Shown: positions 16,379 to 24,847 of the stretch, piece after piece
How the letters are laid out: each line of letters starts with the position of its first letter
How positions within the stretch are numbered: position 1 is the stretch's first letter
From: Frigoribacterium faeni
GTDB lineage: Bacteria; Actinomycetota; Actinomycetes; Actinomycetales; Microbacteriaceae
Reading direction: 5' to 3'
Assembly (NCBI RefSeq): GCF_007988805.1
Contig: NZ_BJUV01000003.1
Span: 98,567 to 162,566, forward strand
Length of the DNA: 64,000 bases
Position numbers and translations under genes: made by a program
Notes under the pieces: generated by a model
Told to the model about the DNA's origin: nothing
Database searches by the model: none
Seen by the model: only the letters and a program-made list of their open reading frames with translations

Positions 16379-17754
16379 GCGTCGAGGTCGTCGCCCTCGT
16401 CGTGCTCGTGGCCGTGTTCGCCGTCTCGGCGGTCCGGAACGTCCACATGGGCGCGCTCGCCCTGGTCGCCGCGTGCATCGTCGGCGTGCTGGTCGTCGGC
16501 GAAAGCTTCGACGACGTGCTCGGCGGGTTCCCCGTCGACGCGCTGCTGATCCTGCTCGGCATCACGTACCTGTTCGGCATCGCCCGCGTCACCGGGACGA
16601 TCGACTGGCTGGTCGACCGCTCGGTGCGCCTGATCGGCGACCGGGTGGCGCTCATCCCGTGGGCGATGTTCGTCATCGGCACCCTCGTAGCCTGCCTCGG
16701 AACGTCGCACGCGGCCTTCACGATCGTGCCGATCGCGATGAGCCTGGCGCACAAGCACCGCATCCACTCGACGATGATGGGCATCGTCATGAGCTCGGCG
16801 ATCGTCGGTGGCGCGCTGGCCCCGACGAGCATCAACGGCATCACGGTCATGACCGTGGCCCGCACCGCCGGCATCCCCTACAACCCGGCTCTGATGTTCG
16901 GCCTCTCGGTGGGGATCAACACCGTCGTCGTGCTCATCGCGTTCTTCCTCTTCGGTGGACGCGAGCTGATCGCCCGCAGCCGCGGGGTCGGAGCGGCGAG
17001 CGGTGCGAAGGGGTCGGGCGGCTCCGGCCCCGGCTCCGGCTCCGCTGGCGGATCGCGTGGACGCTCGGTGTCGCGCGACGTCGCCGCGGGCCAGGGCGGC
17101 GGGACGGCCGTGCTGACCGAGACCGCCCAGGACCGCCTCTCCGGCTACCAGGTGCTCGTGCTCGCCTCGATCCCCGTGCTGATCGTCGGCTTCTTCACCA
17201 TCACTCTGCTCGAGATCGACCTGAACCTCGGCGCGGTCGCCCTGACCCTCGCGGTGCTGCTCGCCTTCGTCAAGCCCGACGTCGGTCGTCAGGCCCTCGG
17301 CAAGATCGACTGGAACACGATCCTGCTGCTCGGCGGGATCATCACCTACGTCGGCGTGCTCACCCGTCTCGGCGCCATCGACCAGCTCGGCGAGGTCGCC
17401 CGCTCGGTCAACACCCCGCTGCTCGCAGCGCTGGTGATCTGCGTGATCGCCGGCCTGGTCTCGGCGTTCGCGTCGACCATCGGGATCCTCGGTGCGCTCA
17501 TCCCGCTCGCCGTGCCTCTGCTGGTGCCCGGCGGCGGTCTGGAGATGACCGGCTTCATCTACGCCCTGGCGATCTCCGCCTCGCTGGTCGACTGCGCGCC
17601 GTTCGGCACCACCGGTGCGACGATCGTGGCGTCGGGCGTCGAGGAGGAGCGGCCCCGCCTCTACCGCCACCTCACGGCGTGGGGGCTGTCGATGGTCGTC
17701 ATCGGCCCGGTCGCGACTCTGCTGCTGTTCGTCGTGCCGTTCCTGGGTGGGTAG
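16375..17754 (+). CDS. SLC13/MatC-like carboxylate or sugar-acid permease
   Basis: A 459-residue integral membrane transporter of the ion-transporter superfamily. GTG 16375 fits the family N-terminus (MSVEVVALVVLVAVF). About 11-12 hydrophobic helices are visible; conserved features include LGTSHAAFTIVPIAMS in the first half, GALAPTSINGITVM, and the inverted-repeat counterpart SAFASTIGILGALIPLAVPL and DCAPFGTTGATIV in the second half. A cytoplasmic Gly/Ser-rich loop (about 200-245) separates the halves. It likely imports the four-carbon acid degraded by the neighbouring enzymes. Confidence 0.88.
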   Translation: MSVEVVALVVLVAVFAVSAVRNVHMGALALVAACIVGVLVVGESFDDVLGGFPVDALLILLGITYLFGIARVTGTIDWLVDRSVRLIGDRVALIPWAMFVIGTLVACLGTSHAAFTIVPIAMSLAHKHRIHSTMMGIVMSSAIVGGALAPTSINGITVMTVARTAGIPYNPALMFGLSVGINTVVVLIAFFLFGGRELIARSRGVGAASGAKGSGGSGPGSGSAGGSRGRSVSRDVAAGQGGGTAVLTETAQDRLSGYQVLVLASIPVLIVGFFTITLLEIDLNLGAVALTLAVLLAFVKPDVGRQALGKIDWNTILLLGGIITYVGVLTRLGAIDQLGEVARSVNTPLLAALVICVIAGLVSAFASTIGILGALIPLAVPLLVPGGGLEMTGFIYALAISASLVDCAPFGTTGATIVASGVEEERPRLYRHLTAWGLSMVVIGPVATLLLFVVPFLGG

Positions 17755-17773
17755 CGGCCGGGCACGGCGCCAC

Positions 17774-17819
17774 GAGATGGGCACGGCACCAGGTCTTCCC
17801 CTGGTGCCGTGCCCATCTT
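17774..17819 (+). terminator. terminator after transporter gene
   Basis: A 20-bp stem (GATGGGCACGGCACCAGG and its complement, extended by AG/TT) with a 6-nt loop, 20 bp after the stop codon. Confidence 0.85.
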
Positions 17820-17924
17820 CTGTCGTCGTGCGGTCCTTCGGCGCCGTGCCCGTCGTCCGGCGCGGCGGGCGGGTAGCCTCGGCGAGCGGGACGGGCCCGC
17901 GGGTTGACGACGGAAGGAGGCGCG

Positions 17925-18419
17925 GTGACCGACGACACGACGGCCCGCGCGTCCGAGGGCAGCGGTCGGGCGCGGCCGGTGCACCTCCGGTGGAGCTCGA
18001 TCGGCCTCGTCGCGCTGGGTGGCACGGTGGGGACGGCGATCCGCGAGGGACTCGCCCTGACGTTCCCCGCGCCTCCCGGGGGGTTCCCGCTTACCGTCTT
18101 CGCGATCAACCTGGTCGGCTCGTTCGCGCTCGGGCTGCTGCTCGAGACGCTCGTCCGCCGAGGCCCCGACGAGGGCGCACGACGCACCGCCCGCCTGCTG
18201 CTCGGCACCGGTCTGATCGGCGGGTTCACCACCTACAGCGCGTTCGCGGTCGACGTCGCCGCCCTCACCGACGGCGCCCCGGCGGTCGCGATCGGCTACG
18301 CGGTCGGGTCCGTGGTGCTCGGAGCCGTCGCGGCGGGGGCCGGCATCGTAGCCGGGGCGCGGCTGCACGGACGCCGGTCCCGACGGGGAGCCTCCGATCG
18401 TCCGGGAGGCGCGTCGTGA
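17925..18419 (+). CDS. crcB: fluoride channel CrcB/FluC, subunit 1
   Basis: A 164-residue four-helix membrane protein that passively exports fluoride. Seen: LGGTVGTAIREGLA, INLVGSFALGLLLE (conserved Asn-x-x-Gly), GLIGGFTTYSAFAVD with the phenylalanine-box motif. GTG 17925 follows GGAAGGAGG, with an in-frame TTG 21 bp upstream as alternative. It has about 25 extra N-terminal polar residues. The stop overlaps the next crcB start. As in many actinobacteria, two different subunits probably form an obligate heterodimer with antiparallel topology. I saw no fluoride riboswitch signature upstream. Confidence 0.93.
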   Translation: MTDDTTARASEGSGRARPVHLRWSSIGLVALGGTVGTAIREGLALTFPAPPGGFPLTVFAINLVGSFALGLLLETLVRRGPDEGARRTARLLLGTGLIGGFTTYSAFAVDVAALTDGAPAVAIGYAVGSVVLGAVAAGAGIVAGARLHGRRSRRGASDRPGGAS

Positions 18420-18814
18420 CCTCGCCGCTCGTCTTCTTTGCGATCGCCCTGGCCGGCGGGCTCGGGGCCGCCCTTCGTCTCGTCGTCGACGGCCTGGTCC
18501 GGTCGGTCGTCTCGCGCCCGGGCCGGCCGCGGGCGTTGGCCGGGTTCCCGGTCGGCACGGCGGTGATCAACGTCACGGGCTCGTTCGCGCTCGGTCTGCT
18601 CACCGGCCTCGCCGCCTCGCACGGTCTGCCGCGCGAGTGGCTGCTGATCGCCGGAGGCGGCCTGGTCGGCGGCTACACGACCTTCAGCACGGCCAGCGTC
18701 GAGACGGTCCGGCTGCTGCTCGAGGGCCGGTGGCGTGCGGGTCTGCTGAACGGCGGGGGAGTGCTGGTGCTGTCGGTGGGGGCTGCGTTGCTGGGGCTCG
18801 TCGTCGGAGGCTGA
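18416..18814 (+). CDS. crcB: fluoride channel CrcB/FluC, subunit 2
   Basis: A 132-residue FluC protein of standard length. Seen: LAGGLGAALRLVVD, INVTGSFALGLLTGLA (conserved Asn and Gly), GGLVGGYTTFSTASVETVRLL with the Thr-Phe-Ser box, and a Gly-rich fourth helix. GTG 18416 overlaps the preceding stop as GTGA, so the two channel subunits are translationally coupled. One copy of the 13-mer repeat follows the stop codon immediately (about 18817). Confidence 0.93.
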   Translation: MTSPLVFFAIALAGGLGAALRLVVDGLVRSVVSRPGRPRALAGFPVGTAVINVTGSFALGLLTGLAASHGLPREWLLIAGGGLVGGYTTFSTASVETVRLLLEGRWRAGLLNGGGVLVLSVGAALLGLVVGG

Positions 18815-19731
18815 GTCGCGCCTCCTCGGACGGACGGACGGGGGCGGTGCGGGCTCGGCGTTGCAGGCGGGTGGGGCGGTGCGGTGGGTTGGGCGGCTGG
18901 TGCGGGCGGCTGGTGCGGGCGGCTCACGAGCCGTGGGGAGAAGAGTGTTCGCGCGCGAGCTATTACGTTTTCATGCGTAACAGTCCGCGATGGAGCCCCC
19001 GGGCGTCGTGGGCCTGACCTCCGGGGGTGAGCCTCGCGGCGGGGACGTCGGGGGTGGCGTTCGTCGCGGGGCTATTACGTTTTGACGCGTAATAGCTTGC
19101 GATGGGACGTGCGGCCCTGTGCCGCGGATCTCGCGGGCCGGGCCGGGCAGGGCAGGCAGGCAGGCTGGCAGGGCCGGGCAGGGCAGGGCGGAGGGGACGT
19201 CGGGGGTGTCGTTCGTCGCGGGGCTATTACGTTTTGATGCGTAATAGCTTGCGATGGGACGTGCGGCCCTGTGCCGCGGATCTCGCGGGCTGGGCTGGGC
19301 TGGGCTGGGCTGGGCTGGGCTGGGCTGGGCCGGGTAGGGCAGGGCCGGGTAGGCCAGGGCCGGGCCGGGCAGGGCCGGGCAGGGCAGGGCCTGGCGGAGG
19401 GGACCTCGGGGTGGTGTTCGTGCCGGGGCTATTACGTTTCGATGCGTAATAGCTCGCGACGGCGCACACGGCCCCGCCCTCGGACGTCTCGCACCGGACG
19501 TCTCGTCCCGGATCTCGCGGGCCGACGCAGCGGCGGCGGTGCGGAACGGCCGGGGCACGACGAGACGCGAGGTGGTGCGGAGTGCGCGCGGCAGCGCGAG
19601 CCGCGCACAGCACGAGAGGGGCCGGCGCGAGCCACGCACAGCACGAGAGGGCCTGGCGCGATCCGCACGCATGCCGCGGGGAACCGGCGCGAGCCGCACG
19701 CATCCCCCGGGGAACCAGCGCGAACCGCCGC
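18815..19731. repeat. non-coding repeat field with GCTATTACG hairpins and GGGC(A/T) microsatellites
   Basis: No gene is supported in these 917 bp. Four short palindromes GCTATTACG-N8-CGTAATAGC occur at 18959-18984 (degenerate on one arm), 19071-19096, 19223-19248 and 19428-19453. Copies 2 and 3 are part of a direct repeat of about 100 bp (from GGGGACGTCGGGGG to GCCGCGGATCTCGCGGGC). Between copies lie variable runs of GGGCAGG and GGGCTGGGCT. The distal part (about 19540-19720) is low-complexity with GCGCGAGCC and AGCACGAGAGG repeats. AT-rich arms stand out in this GC-rich genome. Confidence 0.85.
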
Positions 19732-21810
19732 TCAGGACGAGCGGGTCGGATAGACCGCGGCCGCATCACGGGCGAACGAGAACCAGACCGGCTCGCCGAC
19801 CCGCTCGTCCAGCTCCGCCGCGAGTCGCGGGCTCAGATCCGCGGACAGCAGCTCGCTCCGCGCCCGCACCACGTCACCACGCGGCTCGAGGTCGAGCAGC
19901 TCGCGACGCACGCTCTCGAGCGACGGATCGCCGGGACGCTCGACGGTCACCGTGACCAGCGCAGGAGGCACGGCGAACGAGACCGCGCCTCCCTCTGTCA
20001 CGTCCGCGAGGGTCTCCCCTCCGGCAGCCGGACCCTCGGCGAACGGACCTCCGGCGGGCGGACCCCCGGCAGTCGGACCCCCGGCACGGAGACCCGCGGA
20101 ACCGAGCCCGGCGCCGAGCCGGAACCCGGTCGCGTCGTCGACCCGCACCTCCCCGTCGCGTCGCACCCCCGACACCAGGTTCAGCCCGGCCAGCTCGGCG
20201 GCGAACACGGATCGCGGGCGATCGAGCACCTCGGACGGCGTCCCGACGTCGACGACGCGTCCACCCTCGACGATCACGACCCGATCGGCCAGCGTGTAGG
20301 CGTCGAGCACGTCGTGGGTCACGATCAGCACGCTCCGCCCGGCGAGCACCCGACGCAGCACGCGCCGCAGCGCCGGCGCCACCGCGACGTCGAGGGCCGC
20401 CATCGGCTCGTCGAGCAGCAGCAGCCCCGGGTCCGACGCCAGCGCGCGCGCGACCGCCACGCGCTGCGCCTGCCCACCCGAGAGATCGGCCGGGCGACGT
20501 TCGGCGAGAGCCGTGGCGTCCACCTCCGCGAGCCAGCGTCGGGCGAGGACCCGCGCCTCCTCGGCCCCGGCGCCCGCGCTGCGCGGACCGAACGCCACGT
20601 TCTCGAGCACCGTCAGATGCGGGAACAGCAGCGCCTGCTGCGCGAGGAGCGACACCCGCCGGAGGTGCGGTGCCCGCCAGACCGGCCGCCCGCCCCGGTC
20701 ACGGCGGAGGTCGAAGAGCACCGCGTCGTCGAGCGTGCCGCGTCCGCGATCCGGGTGCACGAGACCCGCGGCGACGTCGAGCAGCGTCGACTTCCCGGCA
20801 CCGTTCGGGCCGAGCACCGCGACGGTCTCGCCCGCCGCTATCTCGAGCGACAGCTCCACGTCGCGCGCCTCGACGCGCAACTCGATCGAGGCGCGCGCCG
20901 CCGCAGCCGGGACGGGGTGCGTCGAGCGGTCCGCCTCGGAGCCCGATCCGCGTCCGGTCTCGCGGCCGGACGCGGAGGGCTCGCGGCGATCAGCGGCGGG
21001 AGGCGCAGCCGAGTCCGAGGAGACCCGGGAGGCCGAGGAGGCGCGGGTCGTCCTCGCCCACGCCGGCCCGCCCGTCCGATGGGCCACCGCCACGATGACG
21101 ACCGCGACGACGACGAGCACCAGCGAGAGGGCGACGGCCGTGTCGGGATCGGTCTCGCGTTGCAGGTAGATCTCGAGCGGGAGGGTGCGGGTGGTTCCCT
21201 GCAGACTGCCCGCGAAGGTCAGCGTCGCGCCGAACTCGCCGAGCGCCCGGGCGAACGACAGCACCGCCCCCGACAGCACGGCGGGCAGCACGAGGGGCAG
21301 CGTGACCCGACGCAGCACCGTGGTGGGGCGGGCGCCGAGCGTGGCGGCGACCTGCTCGTAGCGCGTGCCGACGGTTCGCAGCGCCCCCTCGAGGCTCAGC
21401 ACGAGGAACGGCAGGGCCACGAAGGTCTGCGCGATCACCACCGCGGTCGTCGAGAACGCGATCTCCACGCCGAGCACCTCGAACGTGCCGCCGAGCAGCC
21501 CGCGGCGGCCGTAGGTGTAGAGCAGCGCGATGCCGCCGACGACCGGCGGCAGCACCAGGGGCAGCAGCACGAGCGCCCGCAGCACCTGCTGCCCGCGGAA
21601 CCTCGCCCGCGCCAGCACGAGCGCCATCGGCACGCCGAACACGATGCAGAGCACCGTCGCCGACACCGAGGTGCGGAGACTGAGCAGCAGCGCGTCGACC
21701 GACGACTCGGACGTCACCAGCGGGACGAACCGCGGCCAGTCCACACGCAGCACCATCGCGACGAGCGGCAGGAGCACGAACGCCCCGCCGAGCGCGGCGA
21801 CGACGACCAC
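19732..21810 (-). CDS. modBC: molybdate ABC transporter, fused permease-ATPase (ModB-ModC)
   Basis: A 692-residue natural fusion. Residues 1-245 are a ModB permease with five to six helices and the EAA loop ([22 protein letters not shown]); residues 305-525 are a ModC ATPase with Walker [10 protein letters not shown] (about 334-342), signature [15 protein letters not shown] and Walker B LLLLDEP; a TOBE/MOP-like end follows. A Ser/Ala/Arg linker (about 252-304) joins the halves. GTG 21810 lies inside the first membrane helix; the same frame stays open to the modA stop at 21969 and encodes a plausible basic N-terminus, but no ATG/GTG/TTG occurs there, so the true start may be CTG 21972 or ATC 21969. 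Confidence 0.9.
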   Translation of the reverse strand: MVVVAALGGAFVLLPLVAMVLRVDWPRFVPLVTSESSVDALLLSLRTSVSATVLCIVFGVPMALVLARARFRGQQVLRALVLLPLVLPPVVGGIALLYTYGRRGLLGGTFEVLGVEIAFSTTAVVIAQTFVALPFLVLSLEGALRTVGTRYEQVAATLGARPTTVLRRVTLPLVLPAVLSGAVLSFARALGEFGATLTFAGSLQGTTRTLPLEIYLQRETDPDTAVALSLVLVVVAVVIVAVAHRTGGPAWARTTRASSASRVSSDSAAPPAADRREPSASGRETGRGSGSEADRSTHPVPAAAARASIELRVEARDVELSLEIAAGETVAVLGPNGAGKSTLLDVAAGLVHPDRGRGTLDDAVLFDLRRDRGGRPVWRAPHLRRVSLLAQQALLFPHLTVLENVAFGPRSAGAGAEEARVLARRWLAEVDATALAERRPADLSGGQAQRVAVARALASDPGLLLLDEPMAALDVAVAPALRRVLRRVLAGRSVLIVTHDVLDAYTLADRVVIVEGGRVVDVGTPSEVLDRPRSVFAAELAGLNLVSGVRRDGEVRVDDATGFRLGAGLGSAGLRAGGPTAGGPPAGGPFAEGPAAGGETLADVTEGGAVSFAVPPALVTVTVERPGDPSLESVRRELLDLEPRGDVVRARSELLSADLSPRLAAELDERVGEPVWFSFARDAAAVYPTRSS

Positions 21811-21968
21811 CCACCGCGGGAGCCCCGAGATCGTCGGGGCCCGAGCGGCGCCCCGTGCCCGGGTTCCGACAGCGGCGCGATCCGGCGCTCCGGCCGGGGC
21901 ATCGACGGCGGCCGCCGCACGGTCGCGCGCGGCCGCTCGGTCGGGCGCGGCGGCGCGACGCGACGTGA

Positions 21969-22847
21969 TCAGGGCGCTCCGAAGCCGGCGGCCGAGAGCA
22001 CGTCCTGGCCGGCGGCGCTGGTCACGTAGTCGACGAACGCCTGGGCGACGTCGGCCGAGTCGGAGTCCTTCAGCGCGACGATCGGGTACGTGTTGACCGC
22101 CTCGCTCGACTCGTCGAACTCGATGCCCTCGACGGCGTCGCCCGCCGCGGCCACGTCGGTGACGTAGACCAGGCCCGCGTCCGCCTCGCCCGAGGTGACC
22201 TTGCCCAGCACGTCGGTGACCGACGACTCCTCGCTGACCGGGGAGAGCGTGATGCCGGCCGCCTCCTCGACCGCGACCGTCGCCGAGCCGCAGGGCACCG
22301 CGGGGGCGCAGACGACCAGCGCGACGTCGGGGTCGGCGAGATCGGCCAGGTCGGCGACGCCGGCGGGGTTGCCCGGCGGCACGGCGATCTCGAGCACGTT
22401 CGTGGCGAAGTCGACGGGGTCGCCCTCGGCCAGGTCGGCGTCGGTGACCTTCGTCATGTTCTTCGTGTCGGCCGAGGCGAACACGTCGGCGGGGGCGCCC
22501 TCGGTGATCTGCGTGACGAGGTCGGACGACCCGGCGAAGGTCAGCTCGACGCTCGCGCTCGGGTTCGCCACCTCGAAGTCGGACGCCAGCTGCGTGAAGG
22601 TGCCCTTGAGCGAGGCGGCGGCGAACACGGTGATGTCGCCCGAGAGCTGCCCGGCGACGGGCGTCCCGGCTGCCGTGTCGGTGTTCCCGGGGGGCGCGTC
22701 GGCGCCGCCGCCCGACGCGCAGCCGGCCAGGGCGAGGCCGACGAGCGCGACCGAGGCGAGCAGCGGGGCGGCGCGGAAGGCGGAGCGGCGGGCGGCCGAG
22801 CGGCCGGTCGAGCGGCGGTCCGAGCGGGGAGCGGAGGGGCGGGTCAT
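21969..22847 (-). CDS. modA: molybdate-binding lipoprotein
   Basis: A 292-residue periplasmic-type binding protein anchored by lipid. Start ATG 22847 overlaps the mop stop as ATGA. A basic N-region and helix end in the lipobox LAGC; the mature part has the ModA hallmarks [41 protein letters not shown], and a hinge around [15 protein letters not shown]. It captures molybdate (or tungstate) and hands it to the ModB-ModC fusion encoded directly downstream. Confidence 0.93.
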   Translation of the reverse strand: MTRPSAPRSDRRSTGRSAARRSAFRAAPLLASVALVGLALAGCASGGGADAPPGNTDTAAGTPVAGQLSGDITVFAAASLKGTFTQLASDFEVANPSASVELTFAGSSDLVTQITEGAPADVFASADTKNMTKVTDADLAEGDPVDFATNVLEIAVPPGNPAGVADLADLADPDVALVVCAPAVPCGSATVAVEEAAGITLSPVSEESSVTDVLGKVTSGEADAGLVYVTDVAAAGDAVEGIEFDESSEAVNTYPIVALKDSDSADVAQAFVDYVTSAAGQDVLSAAGFGAP

Positions 22848-23254
22848 GCGTCGGCCTTTCGGAGAGGGGTCTCGACCATGACGGTCGTGGCCTTGACGAC
22901 GGCGATGGCGACCGAGCCGAGCTCGAGGCCGAGCTCGCGCACGGCCTCGCTGCTCATCAGCGAGACCACGCGGTGCGGACCGCACTGGATCTCGACCTGC
23001 GCCATGACGGTGTCCATGACGATGTCGGTCACCAGGCCGACGAAGCGGTTGCGGGCCGACCGGCCGACACCCGAGGGGTCGTCGGGGAGGACGGCGTTCT
23101 CACGGGCCAGTCGGGCGAGGGCGAGACCGTCGACGACGGTGCGCGACGACGCGTCGCGCTCGCTCTCGAGCGTGCCGTCGGCGATCCAGCGGCGGACGGT
23201 GTCGTCGCTGACGCCGAGGAACACCGCGGCGTCGCGGATCCGTATCTGAGGCAT
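22844..23254 (-). CDS. molybdenum-binding regulator, HTH plus TOBE/Mop domain
   Basis: A 136-residue protein. Residues 1-60 form an excisionase/MerR-like helix-turn-helix ([20 protein letters not shown]); residues 65-135 are a Mop/TOBE molybdate-binding domain ([56 protein letters not shown]). Such short HTH-Mop proteins precede modABC in actinobacteria and probably sense molybdate and control the operon. A TAGGAT box 7 nt before the ATG suggests a leaderless transcript covering mop-modA-modBC. Confidence 0.88.
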   Translation of the reverse strand: MPQIRIRDAAVFLGVSDDTVRRWIADGTLESERDASSRTVVDGLALARLARENAVLPDDPSGVGRSARNRFVGLVTDIVMDTVMAQVEIQCGPHRVVSLMSSEAVRELGLELGSVAIAVVKATTVMVETPLRKADA

Positions 23255-23373
23255 GGAATGGATCCTAGCGCCCGATCTGCGGACGTAACCCGTCGTCCGC
23301 GACGCACGAGCGGATTCCCCGCCCGTCATCCGTCGCGCGTCTCTCGTGGCCCGACGCGCGTCGACCGGCGACG

Positions 23374-23437
23374 CGATCGAGTGGTCGGAAGATGTCCTTC
23401 CCGCGGCCGCGACGAGCATCGACGGACCACTCGATCG
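23374..23437. repeat. CGAGTGGTC hairpin element, copy 1
   Basis: Starts CGATCGAGTGGTC and ends GACCACTCGATCG with a partly degenerate inner stem (GGAAGATGTCC / GAGCATCGACGG). Lies just downstream of the sortase stop codon. First of seven copies of one element in this window. Confidence 0.85.
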
Positions 23438-23450
23438 GCAGGCGCGACGA

Positions 23451-23978
23451 CTACGAGGTGCGTTCGGCGAAGACGATCCGGTTGTCGTCGTAGTGCCCCA
23501 CGCTGCGATCGAAGTACCCGCCGCAGGTGATGAGCCGCAGCTCGTCGTCCGCCGTCGCGCCGAAGACCCGCGCGGTCGGGAACTCCGCCTTGGCGACGTC
23601 CGCGATCTCGGTCACGACGTACCGGGCGATCGTGCCCTCGGCATCGGTCACGCTGATCTCGTCGCCCGCGACGACCTCCGAGAGGCGAGCGAAGACGGCG
23701 GGCCCCGTGGTCGAGTCGACGTGCGCCGCGATGACGGTCGGTCCGCGGCCGCCGGGCTTGCCGCCTCCCGTGAACCACCCGACGTCGTCGAAGTCGACCG
23801 GCACCTCCATCCGGCCGTCGGCGGCGATGCCGAGGTCGATCAGGGGCTCGTCGAGGTCGATGGCGGGCACCGACACGCGGGTCGGGGCGACGCCCTCGGC
23901 GATCGCGGGGGCCGCGGGCGCCGACGATGCCGCAGGAGGCGCGGCGACGGTCGGCGTCGGACTCGTCGTCGTCGGCAC
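23451..23978 (-). CDS. class F sortase
   Basis: A transpeptidase of the actinobacterial class F sortases. The 175-residue catalytic part shows IDLDEPLIDLGI, the catalytic His in VIAAHVDS, the nucleophile Cys in LRLITCGGYFD and the Arg in DDNRIVF. GTG 23978 is the first usual start, but the frame continues upstream and encodes an N-terminal membrane segment with a lipobox-like LLLTAC (about 24027-24050), back to the CHRD stop codon. As no ATG/GTG/TTG occurs in that extension, the real start may be non-canonical (ATC 24122 or CTG 24124, next to AGGAG). It follows the CHRD gene directly. Confidence 0.88.
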   Translation of the reverse strand: MPTTTSPTPTVAAPPAASSAPAAPAIAEGVAPTRVSVPAIDLDEPLIDLGIAADGRMEVPVDFDDVGWFTGGGKPGGRGPTVIAAHVDSTTGPAVFARLSEVVAGDEISVTDAEGTIARYVVTEIADVAKAEFPTARVFGATADDELRLITCGGYFDRSVGHYDDNRIVFAERTS

Positions 23979-24121
23979 GCCGGCGCCGCTCGGGGCCGCG
24001 GGTGCGCCTCCTCCCGTCGAGCAGGCGGTCAGCAGCAGGGCCGCGAGCGCGAGGGCGGGCGCGGCCGCACGGCGGGCGCGCTGCTCGCGCAGCCCGCCCG
24101 CCGTCGTGCGACCGCCGGAGA

Positions 24122-24847
24122 TCAGGACTCCTGGCGGCGGTGGCGTCGGGCCGCGACGAGGCCGGCGGCTCCGAGCAGTCCGAGGGCGCCGAACGCGCCC
24201 GCTCCGATGAGGGCCGAGGTGTCGGTCGAGGCGTTCGCCGCGCCTCCTGCACCGGTGTCGACGCCGCCCACGGGCACCTGCGTCAGCTGCCCGCGCACGA
24301 CGCCGGCGGCGAAGTCGACGGTGTGCGAGTCTCCGGTGAAGCCGGCCGGGTTCGCCTCGATCTGCGCGAGCGTGAAGCCCTCGCCGGTGTCGCTGCCCGC
24401 ATCGCTCGTGACGCCCGTGGTGAAGGGGCCCTGCAGGCAGCCGCTGCTCGTGCGCTCGCCGGTGCCGTCGTCGACCGGGTTCGGGAACGCGATGCGCGGC
24501 GGGCCGGCCTGACCGGCGGCGGCCTCGTGGATGTGGGTCGCCGTCTTGGCGGGGCTTTCGTAGTCGCCGGACACTCCCGAGAGGGTGATGTCGTAGCAGA
24601 TGATCTCGAGCTCGGAGTTGATCCGGAAGTCGAACGTCCCGGTGGCGCCCTCCTGGCCGGGGGTCGCGACGCCGTCGTTGTCGATCACCTGGTCCGGGGT
24701 GGCCATGACGGTGAAGGCGCTGGTGAAGGAGTCGGGCTCGCCGACCTCGGTCTCGGCGTTCGCCGGCGCGGCGACCAGCAGGGTCATCGCGGCGGCTGCG
24801 GCGCCGCCGATGGTCAGGGTGCGGACGGAACGGTTCATCTTCGACAT
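24122..24847 (-). CDS. secreted CHRD-domain protein
   Basis: A 241-residue exported protein. A signal peptide (about 1-31, ending APANAE) precedes a CHRD-type domain (about 40-190) with two halves, including FDFRINSELEIICYDI, THIHEAAAGQAGPPRIAF and GVVRGQLTQVPVG. A C-terminal membrane helix (about 215-235) followed by RRHRR anchors it; there is no LPxTG box. GAGGAAG precedes ATG 24847. CHRD domains were described in chordin and microbial surface proteins; the ligand is unknown. Next to a sortase and overlapping the end of the EamA gene. Confidence 0.87.
   Translation of the reverse strand: MSKMNRSVRTLTIGGAAAAAMTLLVAAPANAETEVGEPDSFTSAFTVMATPDQVIDNDGVATPGQEGATGTFDFRINSELEIICYDITLSGVSGDYESPAKTATHIHEAAAGQAGPPRIAFPNPVDDGTGERTSSGCLQGPFTTGVTSDAGSDTGEGFTLAQIEANPAGFTGDSHTVDFAAGVVRGQLTQVPVGGVDTGAGGAANASTDTSALIGAGAFGALGLLGAAGLVAARRHRRQES

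Noticed and set aside
17820..17924. Fluoride riboswitch before crcB
   Set aside because: I could not find the conserved GGNGAUGG/CCUUCCG-type blocks; the region only has GC-rich hairpin potential.
18959..19453. Possible CRISPR array
   Set aside because: Four short palindromes at unequal distances (112, 152, 205 bp), with longer duplicated flanks and microsatellite spacers, and no cas genes.
19582..22029. Plus-strand open frame of 815 codons
   Set aside because: Antisense to modBC and partly repeat sequence; no recognisable domain.
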